Part shown: piece by piece, positions 1-5,422 of the stretch
Layout: each line of letters opens with the position of its first letter
How positions within the stretch are numbered: position 1 is the first letter of the stretch
Notes under the pieces: model-generated
Seen by the model: the letters and a program-made list of their open reading frames with translations, nothing else
Database searches by the model: none
What the model was told of the DNA's origin: nothing
Program-made: the position numbers and the translations under genes
Assembly: GCA_902766325.1 (NCBI GenBank)
Contig: CACXDF010000119.1
Location: 1 to 5,423 of the forward strand
DNA: 5,423 nucleotides
Direction: 5' to 3'
Source of the DNA: an uncultured Eubacteriales bacterium
GTDB taxonomy: Bacteria; Bacillota; Clostridia; Christensenellales; DTU072

Positions 1-1062
1 GCCGAAGCGGGCGTTGATATTATCGACACCGCGCTTTCTCCGTTCGCTAACGGAACCAGCCAGCCCTGTACCGAATCCATCGTCGCTACCCTCCAAGGCA
101 CCGACAGAGATACCGGATTGGATCTTGCCGCGCTCAACGACGTAGCCAAGGTCTTCAAGCCCGTTGCCGACAGACTCCTTAAAGAGGGCATTATCAATCC
201 CAAAGTTTTACACGCAGACGCCAACGCTCTCATCTATCAAGTGCCGGGCGGAATGCTCAGCAACCTTATCAAACAGCTTTCCGATCAGAACGCCGCCGAT
301 AAACTCCCCGACGTTTTGCAGGAAGTCCCGCGCGTAAGAGAAGACTTCGGATATCCTCCGCTTGTCACTCCCACCAGCCAGATCGTAGGAACGCAAGCCG
401 TTCTGAACGTTCTGAAAGGGGAAAGATACGCCATGGTCACCAAAGAAAGCAAAGGACTCCTTCGCGGCGAATACGGCAAGTTGCCGGCTGAACCCAACGC
501 CGAAGTTGTCAAAAAGTGCATCGGCGACGACAAGCGTATCGAGTGCCATCCCGCAGACCTTCTCAAACCCGAATTCGAAGCCTACAAGAAGGAAATGGAA
601 AAATACTACACTTGCGACGAAGACGTCCTCAGCTACTGTATGTTCCCGCAGGTCAGCGAAAAGTTCTTTAAAGCAAGAGAAGAAAAACATAAGCGTAAGT
701 TGACCGTAAAAGTCAACGGAACGGAATACAACGTCGAAGTATACGACTCCGCTTATACCGCTCCGAAAGCGGCCCCCGCGCCGCAAGCCGCCGCTCCTGC
801 GGCCGCTCCGCAACCGGCTCCGGCTCCCGCCGCCCCCAAGGCCGTCGGAAAGGGCACGCCCTTGCTCGCTCCGATGCCCGGAACTCTTTTGAAATATAAA
901 GTAAATAACGGCGCGACCGTCAAAGCGGGCGAAGCCGTGCTCATTCTCGAAGCCATGAAGATGGAAAACGAGATCACCGCTCCCGCGTCGGGCGTCTTTA
1001 ATTACGTTGCCGCCGAAGGCAGCAAATTGAATACCAAAGACGTCATCGCCACCATCGGTTGA
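1..1062 (+). CDS. oadA: Oxaloacetate decarboxylase alpha / pyruvate carboxylase B-type subunit, C-terminal part (5' truncated by window)
   Basis: Frame 1 is open from the window edge, so the start lies upstream; 353 residues are visible. Order: the end of the carboxyltransferase TIM barrel with the GTSQP motif near residues 18-22, the conserved PYC/OADA domain (QVPGGM around 80-85, then VTPTSQIVGTQAV and a GEYG motif), an Ala/Pro-rich swinging linker (about 254-280), and a biotinyl domain (about 285-353) with EAMKMEN. The biotin-acceptor Lys is codon 958-960, 33 residues before the C-terminus, as is usual. In the family, biotin carries CO2 between oxaloacetate/pyruvate and a partner (a sodium-pumping membrane subunit or biotin carboxylase). 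The metal-binding His residues and the carbamylated Lys of the barrel would lie upstream, so decarboxylase and PycB cannot be separated here. Many AAG lysine codons suggest good expression. The stop overlaps the next start by one base (TGATG). Confidence 0.93.
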   Translation, partial: AEAGVDIIDTALSPFANGTSQPCTESIVATLQGTDRDTGLDLAALNDVAKVFKPVADRLLKEGIINPKVLHADANALIYQVPGGMLSNLIKQLSDQNAADKLPDVLQEVPRVREDFGYPPLVTPTSQIVGTQAVLNVLKGERYAMVTKESKGLLRGEYGKLPAEPNAEVVKKCIGDDKRIECHPADLLKPEFEAYKKEMEKYYTCDEDVLSYCMFPQVSEKFFKAREEKHKRKLTVKVNGTEYNVEVYDSAYTAPKAAPAPQAAAPAAAPQPAPAPAAPKAVGKGTPLLAPMPGTLLKYKVNNGATVKAGEAVLILEAMKMENEITAPASGVFNYVAAEGSKLNTKDVIATIG

Positions 1063-2288
1063 TGAAAGTATACGTAATAGGCGGAGGAGCCGCGGGTATG
1101 ATGAGCGCAATTTGCGCTCGCAGACGCGGCTTCGACGTCACCATACTGGAGAGTAACGAAAAAACCGGTAAAAAGCTTTTTATTACCGGAAAGGGAAGAT
1201 GTAATCTAACGAACAATTCTTCCGTGCAAAACCTTATCGAAAACACCGTGCGTAACGGTAAATTTCTGTTCGGCGTCTTTCGCAACTTTGACAGCGAAAA
1301 GTGCATGAACTTTTTCGAAGAACTCGGCGTGCCTCTGAAAACGGAAAGGGGAAACCGCGTTTTTCCCGTTTCGGATAAATCGTCCGACGTTATTTCCGCG
1401 TTGAACAACGAAATAAAAAGACTGAAGATCGAAGTTAAGCTCCGCCAAAGGGTTACCGGTTTTGTTATCAGCGATAATTCGATCCGGGAGATCGTAACGG
1501 AAAAAGAAAGATATACCGACGTCGGATACGTCGTTCTCGCAACGGGCGGATTCACGTATCCCGCCACGGGCAGCACGGGAGACGGGTATCGTCTCGCCGC
1601 TTCCGTCGGGCATACTATAGTCGATCCCGTACCTTCTCTTTGCGACGTTATTCTGAAAGAATCGACGGCCGGACTGCGCGGTCTTTCTTTAAAAAACGTA
1701 GAGTGTTCCGTATTTAAAGACGGCAAAAAAACGTATTCGGAATTCGGAGAGATGCTCTTCACCGACAAAGGTGTCGGCGGACCGTGCGTTCTGTCCCTAT
1801 CCGCCCGCATTTGCCGAAGCGATTTTTCCGGAATGAAATTTCTGATCGACCTGAAGCCCGCTTTGGATGAAGAAACGCTGAAAGCAAGGGTGCAACGCGA
1901 TCTCGACTCGCAAAACAACAAAGCGATCAAAAACGTATTGCCCGCGCTTCTGCCGAAAAGTTTGATCCCCGTCGTACTGGCGCAAGCGCAGATATCGGGC
2001 GAAAAGCAATGTAACGCCGTCACAAAGGCAGAAAGAGCGCGCCTCGTCGACGCCTTAAAACATCTGACCTTTCATATTCTCGGTTGTGAAAAGGACAGAG
2101 CGGTCATCACAGCGGGCGGTGTCAAAGTCGACGAAATATCGCCGAAAACAATGCGTAGCAAGCTATGCGACAACCTGGCTTTTGCCGGAGAGATCATAGA
2201 CGTGGACGCTATGACGGGCGGATATAATCTTCAAATCGCGTTCGCGACCGGTTTTGCCGCCGGAAACAACGTGGAAATAATCGAATAA
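1062..2288 (+). CDS. NAD(P)/FAD-dependent oxidoreductase, HI0933/BaiN (YhiN) family
   Basis: This 408-residue protein has the full usual length of the family. It opens with a Rossmann FAD-binding motif, GGGAAG at residues 7-12, and an acidic residue at the end of beta-2 (E30) expected to bind the FAD ribose. The family signature GKGRCNLTN follows at 43-51. A second FAD contact, ATGG, is at 160-163, followed by YPATGSTGDGY. The C-terminal GE(376-377)-IIDVDAMTGGYNLQIAFATGFAAG-type segment closes the FAD site. No transmembrane segment or signal peptide is seen, so it is probably cytosolic. Relatives have been called aminoacetone oxidase-like, and BaiN of Clostridium scindens was linked to bile-acid dehydroxylation; the physiological substrate here is unknown and the bile-acid name should not be transferred. 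ATG at 1062 was chosen over TTG at 1059 because it overlaps the upstream TGA as TGATG. No Shine-Dalgarno is visible, so coupled re-initiation is likely. Confidence 0.93.
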   Translation: MKVYVIGGGAAGMMSAICARRRGFDVTILESNEKTGKKLFITGKGRCNLTNNSSVQNLIENTVRNGKFLFGVFRNFDSEKCMNFFEELGVPLKTERGNRVFPVSDKSSDVISALNNEIKRLKIEVKLRQRVTGFVISDNSIREIVTEKERYTDVGYVVLATGGFTYPATGSTGDGYRLAASVGHTIVDPVPSLCDVILKESTAGLRGLSLKNVECSVFKDGKKTYSEFGEMLFTDKGVGGPCVLSLSARICRSDFSGMKFLIDLKPALDEETLKARVQRDLDSQNNKAIKNVLPALLPKSLIPVVLAQAQISGEKQCNAVTKAERARLVDALKHLTFHILGCEKDRAVITAGGVKVDEISPKTMRSKLCDNLAFAGEIIDVDAMTGGYNLQIAFATGFAAGNNVEIIE

Positions 2289-2290
2289 AC

Positions 2291-2297
2291 AAGGAGG
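2291..2297 (+). promoter_or_regulatory. Strong Shine-Dalgarno of cmk
   Basis: AAGGAGG lies 5 nt before the ATG at 2303 and inside the 14-nt gap after the flavoprotein stop. It is a perfect anti-16S match and fixes the cmk start. It is also the only strong ribosome-binding site at a conventional gene start in the window. Confidence 0.9.
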
Positions 2298-2302
2298 AAA
2301 CC

Positions 2303-2956
2303 ATGAATATCGCTATCGACGGACCCGGAGGAAGCGGAAAAAGCACCATCGCCAAGATATTGGCAAAAAAATTGCATTTTGCATACCTTGACACGGGAGC
2401 AATGTATCGAGCCATCGCCTATTACGCACTGGAAAAGGGCGCGGACGTCGCCGACGAAAAGACGATACTGCCTCTTCTTTCGGACATGGAAATGAAAGTA
2501 TGGGAAGAGGGCGGCGTGCAGCAAGTATCCGTCAATGGGATCAATACCACCCCCTATATACGGGAAAACCGTATTTCCATGGCGGCGAGCACAGTCTCGA
2601 AGATCCCCGCCGTACGTATCAAATTAGTAGAGTTGCAACGCGAGATCGCATCCAAAACCGATTGCATTTTGGACGGCAGAGATATCGGTAGCTACGTACT
2701 CCCCAACGCGGATTTCAAATTCTATATGACGGCGGACAGCAAAGTACGCGCCGAAAGACGGCATAAAGAACTGCTTGAAAAAGGTCAGGACATTCCTGTT
2801 GAAGCCTTGCTCGAAGAGATCGAAAAAAGAGACTTGCAGGACAAAACGCGTTCTTTCGCGCCGCTCGTAGTATGCGAGGACGCGGTCGTCATCGATACGA
2901 CCGATCTGACCATTGAAGAAGTGACAGACCGTATTTGTCGAATCGTATGCAAATAA
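2303..2956 (+). CDS. cmk: (d)CMP kinase (cytidylate kinase)
   Basis: This 217-residue protein matches the normal size of bacterial cytidylate kinase, which phosphorylates CMP and dCMP with ATP in pyrimidine nucleotide salvage and supply. Seen in order: P-loop GPGGSGKST at 7-15; LDTGAMYRA around 29-37 (D30, Y35 and R36 correspond to CMP-site residues); DGRDIG at 124-129, with the R126-D127 pair that recognises the nucleotide; an RRHKEL lid segment; and KRDLQDKTR at about 175-183, in which R176, D180 and R183 fit the family's RD..D..R catalytic/lid motif; then FAPL. All key residues are present. It ends inside the next gene (10-nt overlap with the ispH ATG), so the two are likely translationally coupled. 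In many bacteria cmk is followed by rpsA; here ispH, fused to the S1 gene, comes between. A plsC gene, found between cmk and ispH in some Clostridia, is absent. Confidence 0.97.
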   Translation: MNIAIDGPGGSGKSTIAKILAKKLHFAYLDTGAMYRAIAYYALEKGADVADEKTILPLLSDMEMKVWEEGGVQQVSVNGINTTPYIRENRISMAASTVSKIPAVRIKLVELQREIASKTDCILDGRDIGSYVLPNADFKFYMTADSKVRAERRHKELLEKGQDIPVEALLEEIEKRDLQDKTRSFAPLVVCEDAVVIDTTDLTIEEVTDRICRIVCK

Positions 2957-5190
2957 TACTGGCCGAAAACTGCGGTTTTTGCAACGGAGTCGAACGCTCC
3001 GTCGCAATGGCAAAAGATGCCGTAAAAACGCACAAACGGGTTTTTTGCCTTCATCCGCTCATTCATAACGACGCCGTCGTGCGCGGCCTTGGTATCCCGG
3101 TTTTGACCGACCGGGCGGAATTACGCCCGGAAGACGCCGTGATTGTCAGCGCGCACGGGGCCGCTCCGGACGTTTATGATGACGTGCGAAAAAGCGCGGC
3201 GTTGATCGACGCGACCTGTCCGTTTGTACAAGAAATCCACAAAAAAGCTCGGGAATACGCCGAAAAAGGATACGAAATACTACTCCTCGGCGATAAAAGC
3301 CACGTCGAAGTGATCGGGACGGCGGGATGGTGCGAGGGTCATTGTCAGATCCTGTCCGCGCCGGAAGAAGCGGACTTGACACGCGCGGAAAAATTCGTAC
3401 TGATGGCGCAAAGCACTTATAACAGCGATTTATTCGATTTGCAAGCAAAAAAAATTTGCGATTCCGCAAGAAAATCAAAAAAAATACTTGAAATAGTTAA
3501 AACTATTTGCTATACTACAATAAAGCGTCAAAAGGAAGTCGAAAAAATGACTTCCGAATGCGACATCATTTTGGTGATAGGGGACGAAAATAGTTCAAAC
3601 ACGCAAAAATTATATCGCATCGCCCGTAATAACGGTGCCGACGCCTATATCATATCGTCAATATCCGACCTCGAGTCGGTGCGAATAGAAAATAAAAATA
3701 ACAAAGCACTCGGTATCATTTCCGGTGCGTCAACTCCGAAAGAGTTGATTATGGAGGTTTTTTACAGAATGAGCGAAGAAAAAGTTATTGACTCCGTTGC
3801 AGAAGAAGTCAAAGAAAACGCGACCGCGACGACCGAAGTCGTTGCAACCCCTACCGAAGAGAAATCCGAATCGGAATCCCCGAAAGAGATTACTATGGCG
3901 GAAGGACTTAAGAGATACGGTGCCAGCCCCAAGTCTTACCGTGAAGGTATGCGCTTAAAAGCCCGCGTCATCAGCGCCGACGTTACCGGCATATCCGTCG
4001 CTATCGAAAACGGCGGCAAGAACGACAGTGGTTTTATCGCAAAAGACGAGGCCGAAATCGACGGAAGCTACGATCCGGCAAACTATCCCGCGGATACCGT
4101 TTTGGACGTTATTATCATTCCTAAAGAATCCGGTGACAAGAAGAAGGATATCAACCTCAGCAAAAAGGCATATGACGAATTGAAAGTCGACGACGAACAC
4201 GTGCAGCGCATCCTCGCCGGCGAAGAATTCACTTTGGACCGTACGCAAGAGATCAAGGGCGGTTTGCTCGGAAAGATCGGCACTTACACCATCTTCATCC
4301 CCGCGTCCCAAATCAAGATCGGATTCGTCAATAATCTTTCCGATTACGTTAACAAGCCTCTGCGCTTGAAGGCTCTGCCCCCGCGTGAAGAATTGGACGA
4401 AGAGGGCAATCCGAAGAAGCCCCGCAATCCGAAGCGCATCGTCGCCAGCCAAAGAGTTATTCTCGAAGCGGAAAAAGAAGCGCGTGACGAAGAATTCTGG
4501 TCCAAGATCTACGTTGGCGCCATCGTCAGCGGAAAAGTAAAGCGTTTTGCCGATTTCGGCGCGTTCGTCAGCTTGAAGTATATGGACGGTTTGGTCCATA
4601 ATTCCGATCTCAGCTGGAGCAAGCGTCGTGACATCAAGCCGGCCGACGTACTCGAGATCAATAAAGTCTATGACTTTATCGTTCTTTCCGTCGACAGAGA
4701 AAACGGCAAGATCGGACTCGGTTATAAGCAGCTTCAGAAGAAGCCCATCGAGATCGCGCAAGAAAAGTATCCGATCGGCACCATCGTCAGCGGAAAGGTC
4801 GCTAAGATCATGAAGTACGGCGTATTTGTCGAACTCGAACCCGGACTCGACGGTTTGGTACATATCAGCCAGATCCAGAACAGCTATCTCGAAAACATTA
4901 ACGACGCCGCCGTTAAGGAAGGAGACATCGTTAACGTTAAGGTTATGAACTACGAAAACGATAAGATCACTTTGAGCATCAAAGAGACCTTGCCGGTCGA
5001 AGAAGTAGCCGCTCCCGAGATCAGCGCCGAAACCGACGTTAAAGACGTTAAGGGTAAGGGCAAAGGTAAGAAAGTGAAAGACGAAGAAGACGAAGGACCG
5101 CACAACTTTGTTTCCGGCGGTTCCAAGGTTTCTCTCGGATCCATTTTTGAAAACCTGAATATCAAAACAGACGACGACAAAAACGAATAA
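2947..5190 (+). CDS. ispH-rpsA: Bifunctional HMBPP reductase (IspH) / 30S ribosomal protein S1 fusion
   Basis: The protein has 747 residues in one uninterrupted frame. Residues 1-274 are IspH, the 4Fe-4S enzyme that reduces HMBPP to IPP and DMAPP in the MEP pathway. Cluster cysteines C12, C91 and C188 are present, as are active-site H40, H70, H119, E121, the QST at 155-157, S216-S217-N218 of NSSNT, and S262 of SGASTP. An acidic, flexible linker (about 275-330) leads to four S1/OB domains: 1 at about 333-413 (divergent), 2 at about 419-521 (degenerate, lacking the usual FGxFV motif), 3 at 522-600 (FGAFV, DGLVHNSDLS) and 4 at 608-682 (YGVFV, DGLVHISQI). The S1 part should bind mRNA at the ribosome. 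The tail (683-747) has a KGKGKGKK patch at 702-709 and a short hydrophobic C-terminal segment. ATG 2947 was chosen because it starts the conserved IspH N-terminus; TTG 2935 would add four residues. There is no clear Shine-Dalgarno; coupling to cmk is likely. This fusion is known in Clostridia. Confidence 0.96.
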   Translation: MQIILAENCGFCNGVERSVAMAKDAVKTHKRVFCLHPLIHNDAVVRGLGIPVLTDRAELRPEDAVIVSAHGAAPDVYDDVRKSAALIDATCPFVQEIHKKAREYAEKGYEILLLGDKSHVEVIGTAGWCEGHCQILSAPEEADLTRAEKFVLMAQSTYNSDLFDLQAKKICDSARKSKKILEIVKTICYTTIKRQKEVEKMTSECDIILVIGDENSSNTQKLYRIARNNGADAYIISSISDLESVRIENKNNKALGIISGASTPKELIMEVFYRMSEEKVIDSVAEEVKENATATTEVVATPTEEKSESESPKEITMAEGLKRYGASPKSYREGMRLKARVISADVTGISVAIENGGKNDSGFIAKDEAEIDGSYDPANYPADTVLDVIIIPKESGDKKKDINLSKKAYDELKVDDEHVQRILAGEEFTLDRTQEIKGGLLGKIGTYTIFIPASQIKIGFVNNLSDYVNKPLRLKALPPREELDEEGNPKKPRNPKRIVASQRVILEAEKEARDEEFWSKIYVGAIVSGKVKRFADFGAFVSLKYMDGLVHNSDLSWSKRRDIKPADVLEINKVYDFIVLSVDRENGKIGLGYKQLQKKPIEIAQEKYPIGTIVSGKVAKIMKYGVFVELEPGLDGLVHISQIQNSYLENINDAAVKEGDIVNVKVMNYENDKITLSIKETLPVEEVAAPEISAETDVKDVKGKGKGKKVKDEEDEGPHNFVSGGSKVSLGSIFENLNIKTDDDKNE
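3488..3516 (+). promoter_or_regulatory. Candidate sigma-A promoter inside the IspH-coding part, upstream of the S1 part
   Basis: TTGAAA (3488-3493) and TATACT (3511-3516) are separated by exactly 17 bp, and TG at 3508-3509 gives an extended -10 (TGCTATACT). Two A8 tracts upstream, at 3447-3454 and 3477-3484, are 30 bp (about three helical turns) apart, and the nearer one ends just before the -35, as an UP element would. The predicted transcription start is near 3522-3524. The transcript would have a leader of about 245 nt before the ATG at 3769 and would encode S1 without a complete IspH. This is a sequence-based prediction; the region also encodes conserved IspH residues (TIC, including C188), so part of the match could be coding-driven. 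Confidence 0.5.
3491..3508. repeat. 18-bp perfect palindrome in the spacer of the internal promoter (possible operator)
   Basis: AAATAGTT-AA-AACTATTT is an 8-bp inverted repeat with a 2-nt centre. It begins in the second half of the -35 element and ends at the T of the extended -10 TG, so a bound dimeric repressor or MerR-type twisting activator would sit on the promoter. It codes for part of E-I-V-K-T-I-C of IspH. The symmetry is seen directly; the operator role is inferred. Confidence 0.35.
3534..3555 (+). other. Small hairpin near the 5' end of the predicted S1 transcript
   Basis: GGAAGTC (3534-3540) and GACTTCC (3549-3555) form a 7-bp stem with an 8-nt A-rich loop, about 11 nt after the predicted transcription start. 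No U-run follows, so it is not a terminator. It could protect the 5' end or take part in leader control, or it could be a chance match within coding sequence. Confidence 0.25.
3753..3771 (+). promoter_or_regulatory. Candidate internal ribosome-binding site and ATG for a stand-alone S1 protein
   Basis: GGAGGT (3753-3758) matches the anti-Shine-Dalgarno, and ATG 3769-3771 follows 11 nt after GGAGG, slightly longer than the optimum. The ATG is in frame with the fusion (codon 275) and sits right where IspH homology ends and the acidic linker starts. Initiation here would give a 473-residue four-domain S1 protein starting MSEEKV, a normal layout for Firmicutes S1. A weaker in-frame alternative is ATG 3895, which begins MAEGLK. 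Confidence 0.45.
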
Positions 5191-5220
5191 TCGTTCATTC
5201 TCTGCACTTTGAATAAACAA

Positions 5221-5250
5221 CGGGTCGCTTGATCAAGGCGACCCGTTTTT
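5221..5250 (+). terminator. Rho-independent terminator of the ispH-rpsA operon
   Basis: The stem CGGGTCGC (5221-5228) with GCGACCCG (5238-5245) is 8 bp and GC-rich, and is followed directly by TTTTT (5246-5250). The 9-nt loop TTGATCAAG can partly pair on itself. It lies 30 nt after the S1 stop codon and ends the plus-strand gene cluster. Confidence 0.92.
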
Positions 5251-5275
5251 ATATGTTCGATCAAAATAATTCTAC

Positions 5276-5304
5276 TTGCATATAAACAGAAAATAATATA
5301 TAAT
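5276..5304 (+). promoter_or_regulatory. Possible plus-strand promoter pointing antisense into tRNA-Trp
   Basis: TTGCAT (5276-5281, three of six consensus bases) and a perfect TATAAT (5299-5304) are 17 bp apart in a very AT-rich stretch. A start near 5311 would give RNA running through the tRNA terminator region and antisense to tRNA-Trp, toward whatever lies beyond the window. AT-rich spacers yield such matches by chance, so support is modest. Apart from this, the intergenic region 5191-5347 holds only the two terminators and no small gene that I can see. Confidence 0.25.
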
Positions 5305-5313
5305 AAAGAAGTC

Positions 5314-5344
5314 AAAAAAAGCAACGATATAATATCGTTGCTTT
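5314..5344 (-). terminator. Rho-independent terminator of the tRNA-Trp transcript
   Basis: Read on the minus strand, a 9-bp stem (arms 5333-5341 and 5321-5329) with a 3-nt loop is extended by AAA/TTT flanks (5342-5344 with 5318-5320) and runs into seven T (5320 down to 5314). It begins 3 nt after the tRNA CCA end. On the plus strand only TTT then AAA follows the hairpin, so it works mainly in the minus direction. Confidence 0.88.
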
Positions 5345-5347
5345 AAA

Positions 5348-5422
5348 TGGCAGGGGAGACGCGATTCGAACACGCAACCAGCGGTTTTGGAGACCGCTGC
5401 TCTACCATTGAGCCACTCCCCT
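5348..5422 (-). tRNA. trnW: tRNA-Trp (anticodon CCA)
   Basis: The minus strand folds into a complete 75-nt cloverleaf with an encoded 3' CCA. The acceptor stem AGGGGAG/CTCCCCT is 7 bp and perfect; the D arm is GCTC/GAGC with a GG-containing loop; the anticodon stem GCGGT/ACCGC has loop CTCCAAA, putting CCA at positions 34-36; the T arm has loop TTCGAAT on a 5-bp stem that includes two G-U pairs. The discriminator base is G, as expected for bacterial tRNA-Trp. It ends its transcript, since the terminator follows within 3 nt, and its promoter lies beyond the window. In many Firmicutes tRNA-Trp sits just upstream of secE-nusG; here it does not. Confidence 0.97.

Noticed and set aside
760..840. 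GC-rich repetitive stretch in oadA
   Set aside because: It encodes the normal Ala/Pro-rich swinging linker before the biotinyl domain; it is neither a DNA repeat element nor a sign of insertion.
1059..1061. TTG as an alternative start of the flavoprotein gene
   Set aside because: It adds only one Met before the conserved MKVYVIGGG start; ATG at 1062 makes the standard TGATG overlap and fits the family N-terminus.
1600..1622. CATACTATAG resembling a -10 element inside the flavoprotein gene
   Set aside because: No acceptable -35 is found 16-18 bp upstream and the surroundings are GC-balanced coding sequence.
208..2023. Long minus-strand open frames opposite oadA (208-1110) and the flavoprotein (1043-2023)
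   Set aside because: They are shadows of strongly conserved plus-strand genes, with low-complexity Arg/Gly/Ser-rich or incoherent translations and no family motifs.
3445..3491. Two A-AAA-AAA slippery heptamers (at 3447-3453 and 3477-3483) that could permit a -1 frameshift releasing IspH alone
   Set aside because: The -1 frame reaches TGA at 3489-3491, before the essential C188 of IspH, so the product would be inactive. No clear downstream stimulatory structure is seen. The A-tracts fit a promoter upstream element better.
3955..5220. A 421-codon open frame on the minus strand opposite the S1 domains
   Set aside because: The real S1 gene on the plus strand fully explains it. Its translation is rich in Phe, Val and Asp as a mirror of plus-strand codons, has no recognisable domain, and runs through the terminator region.
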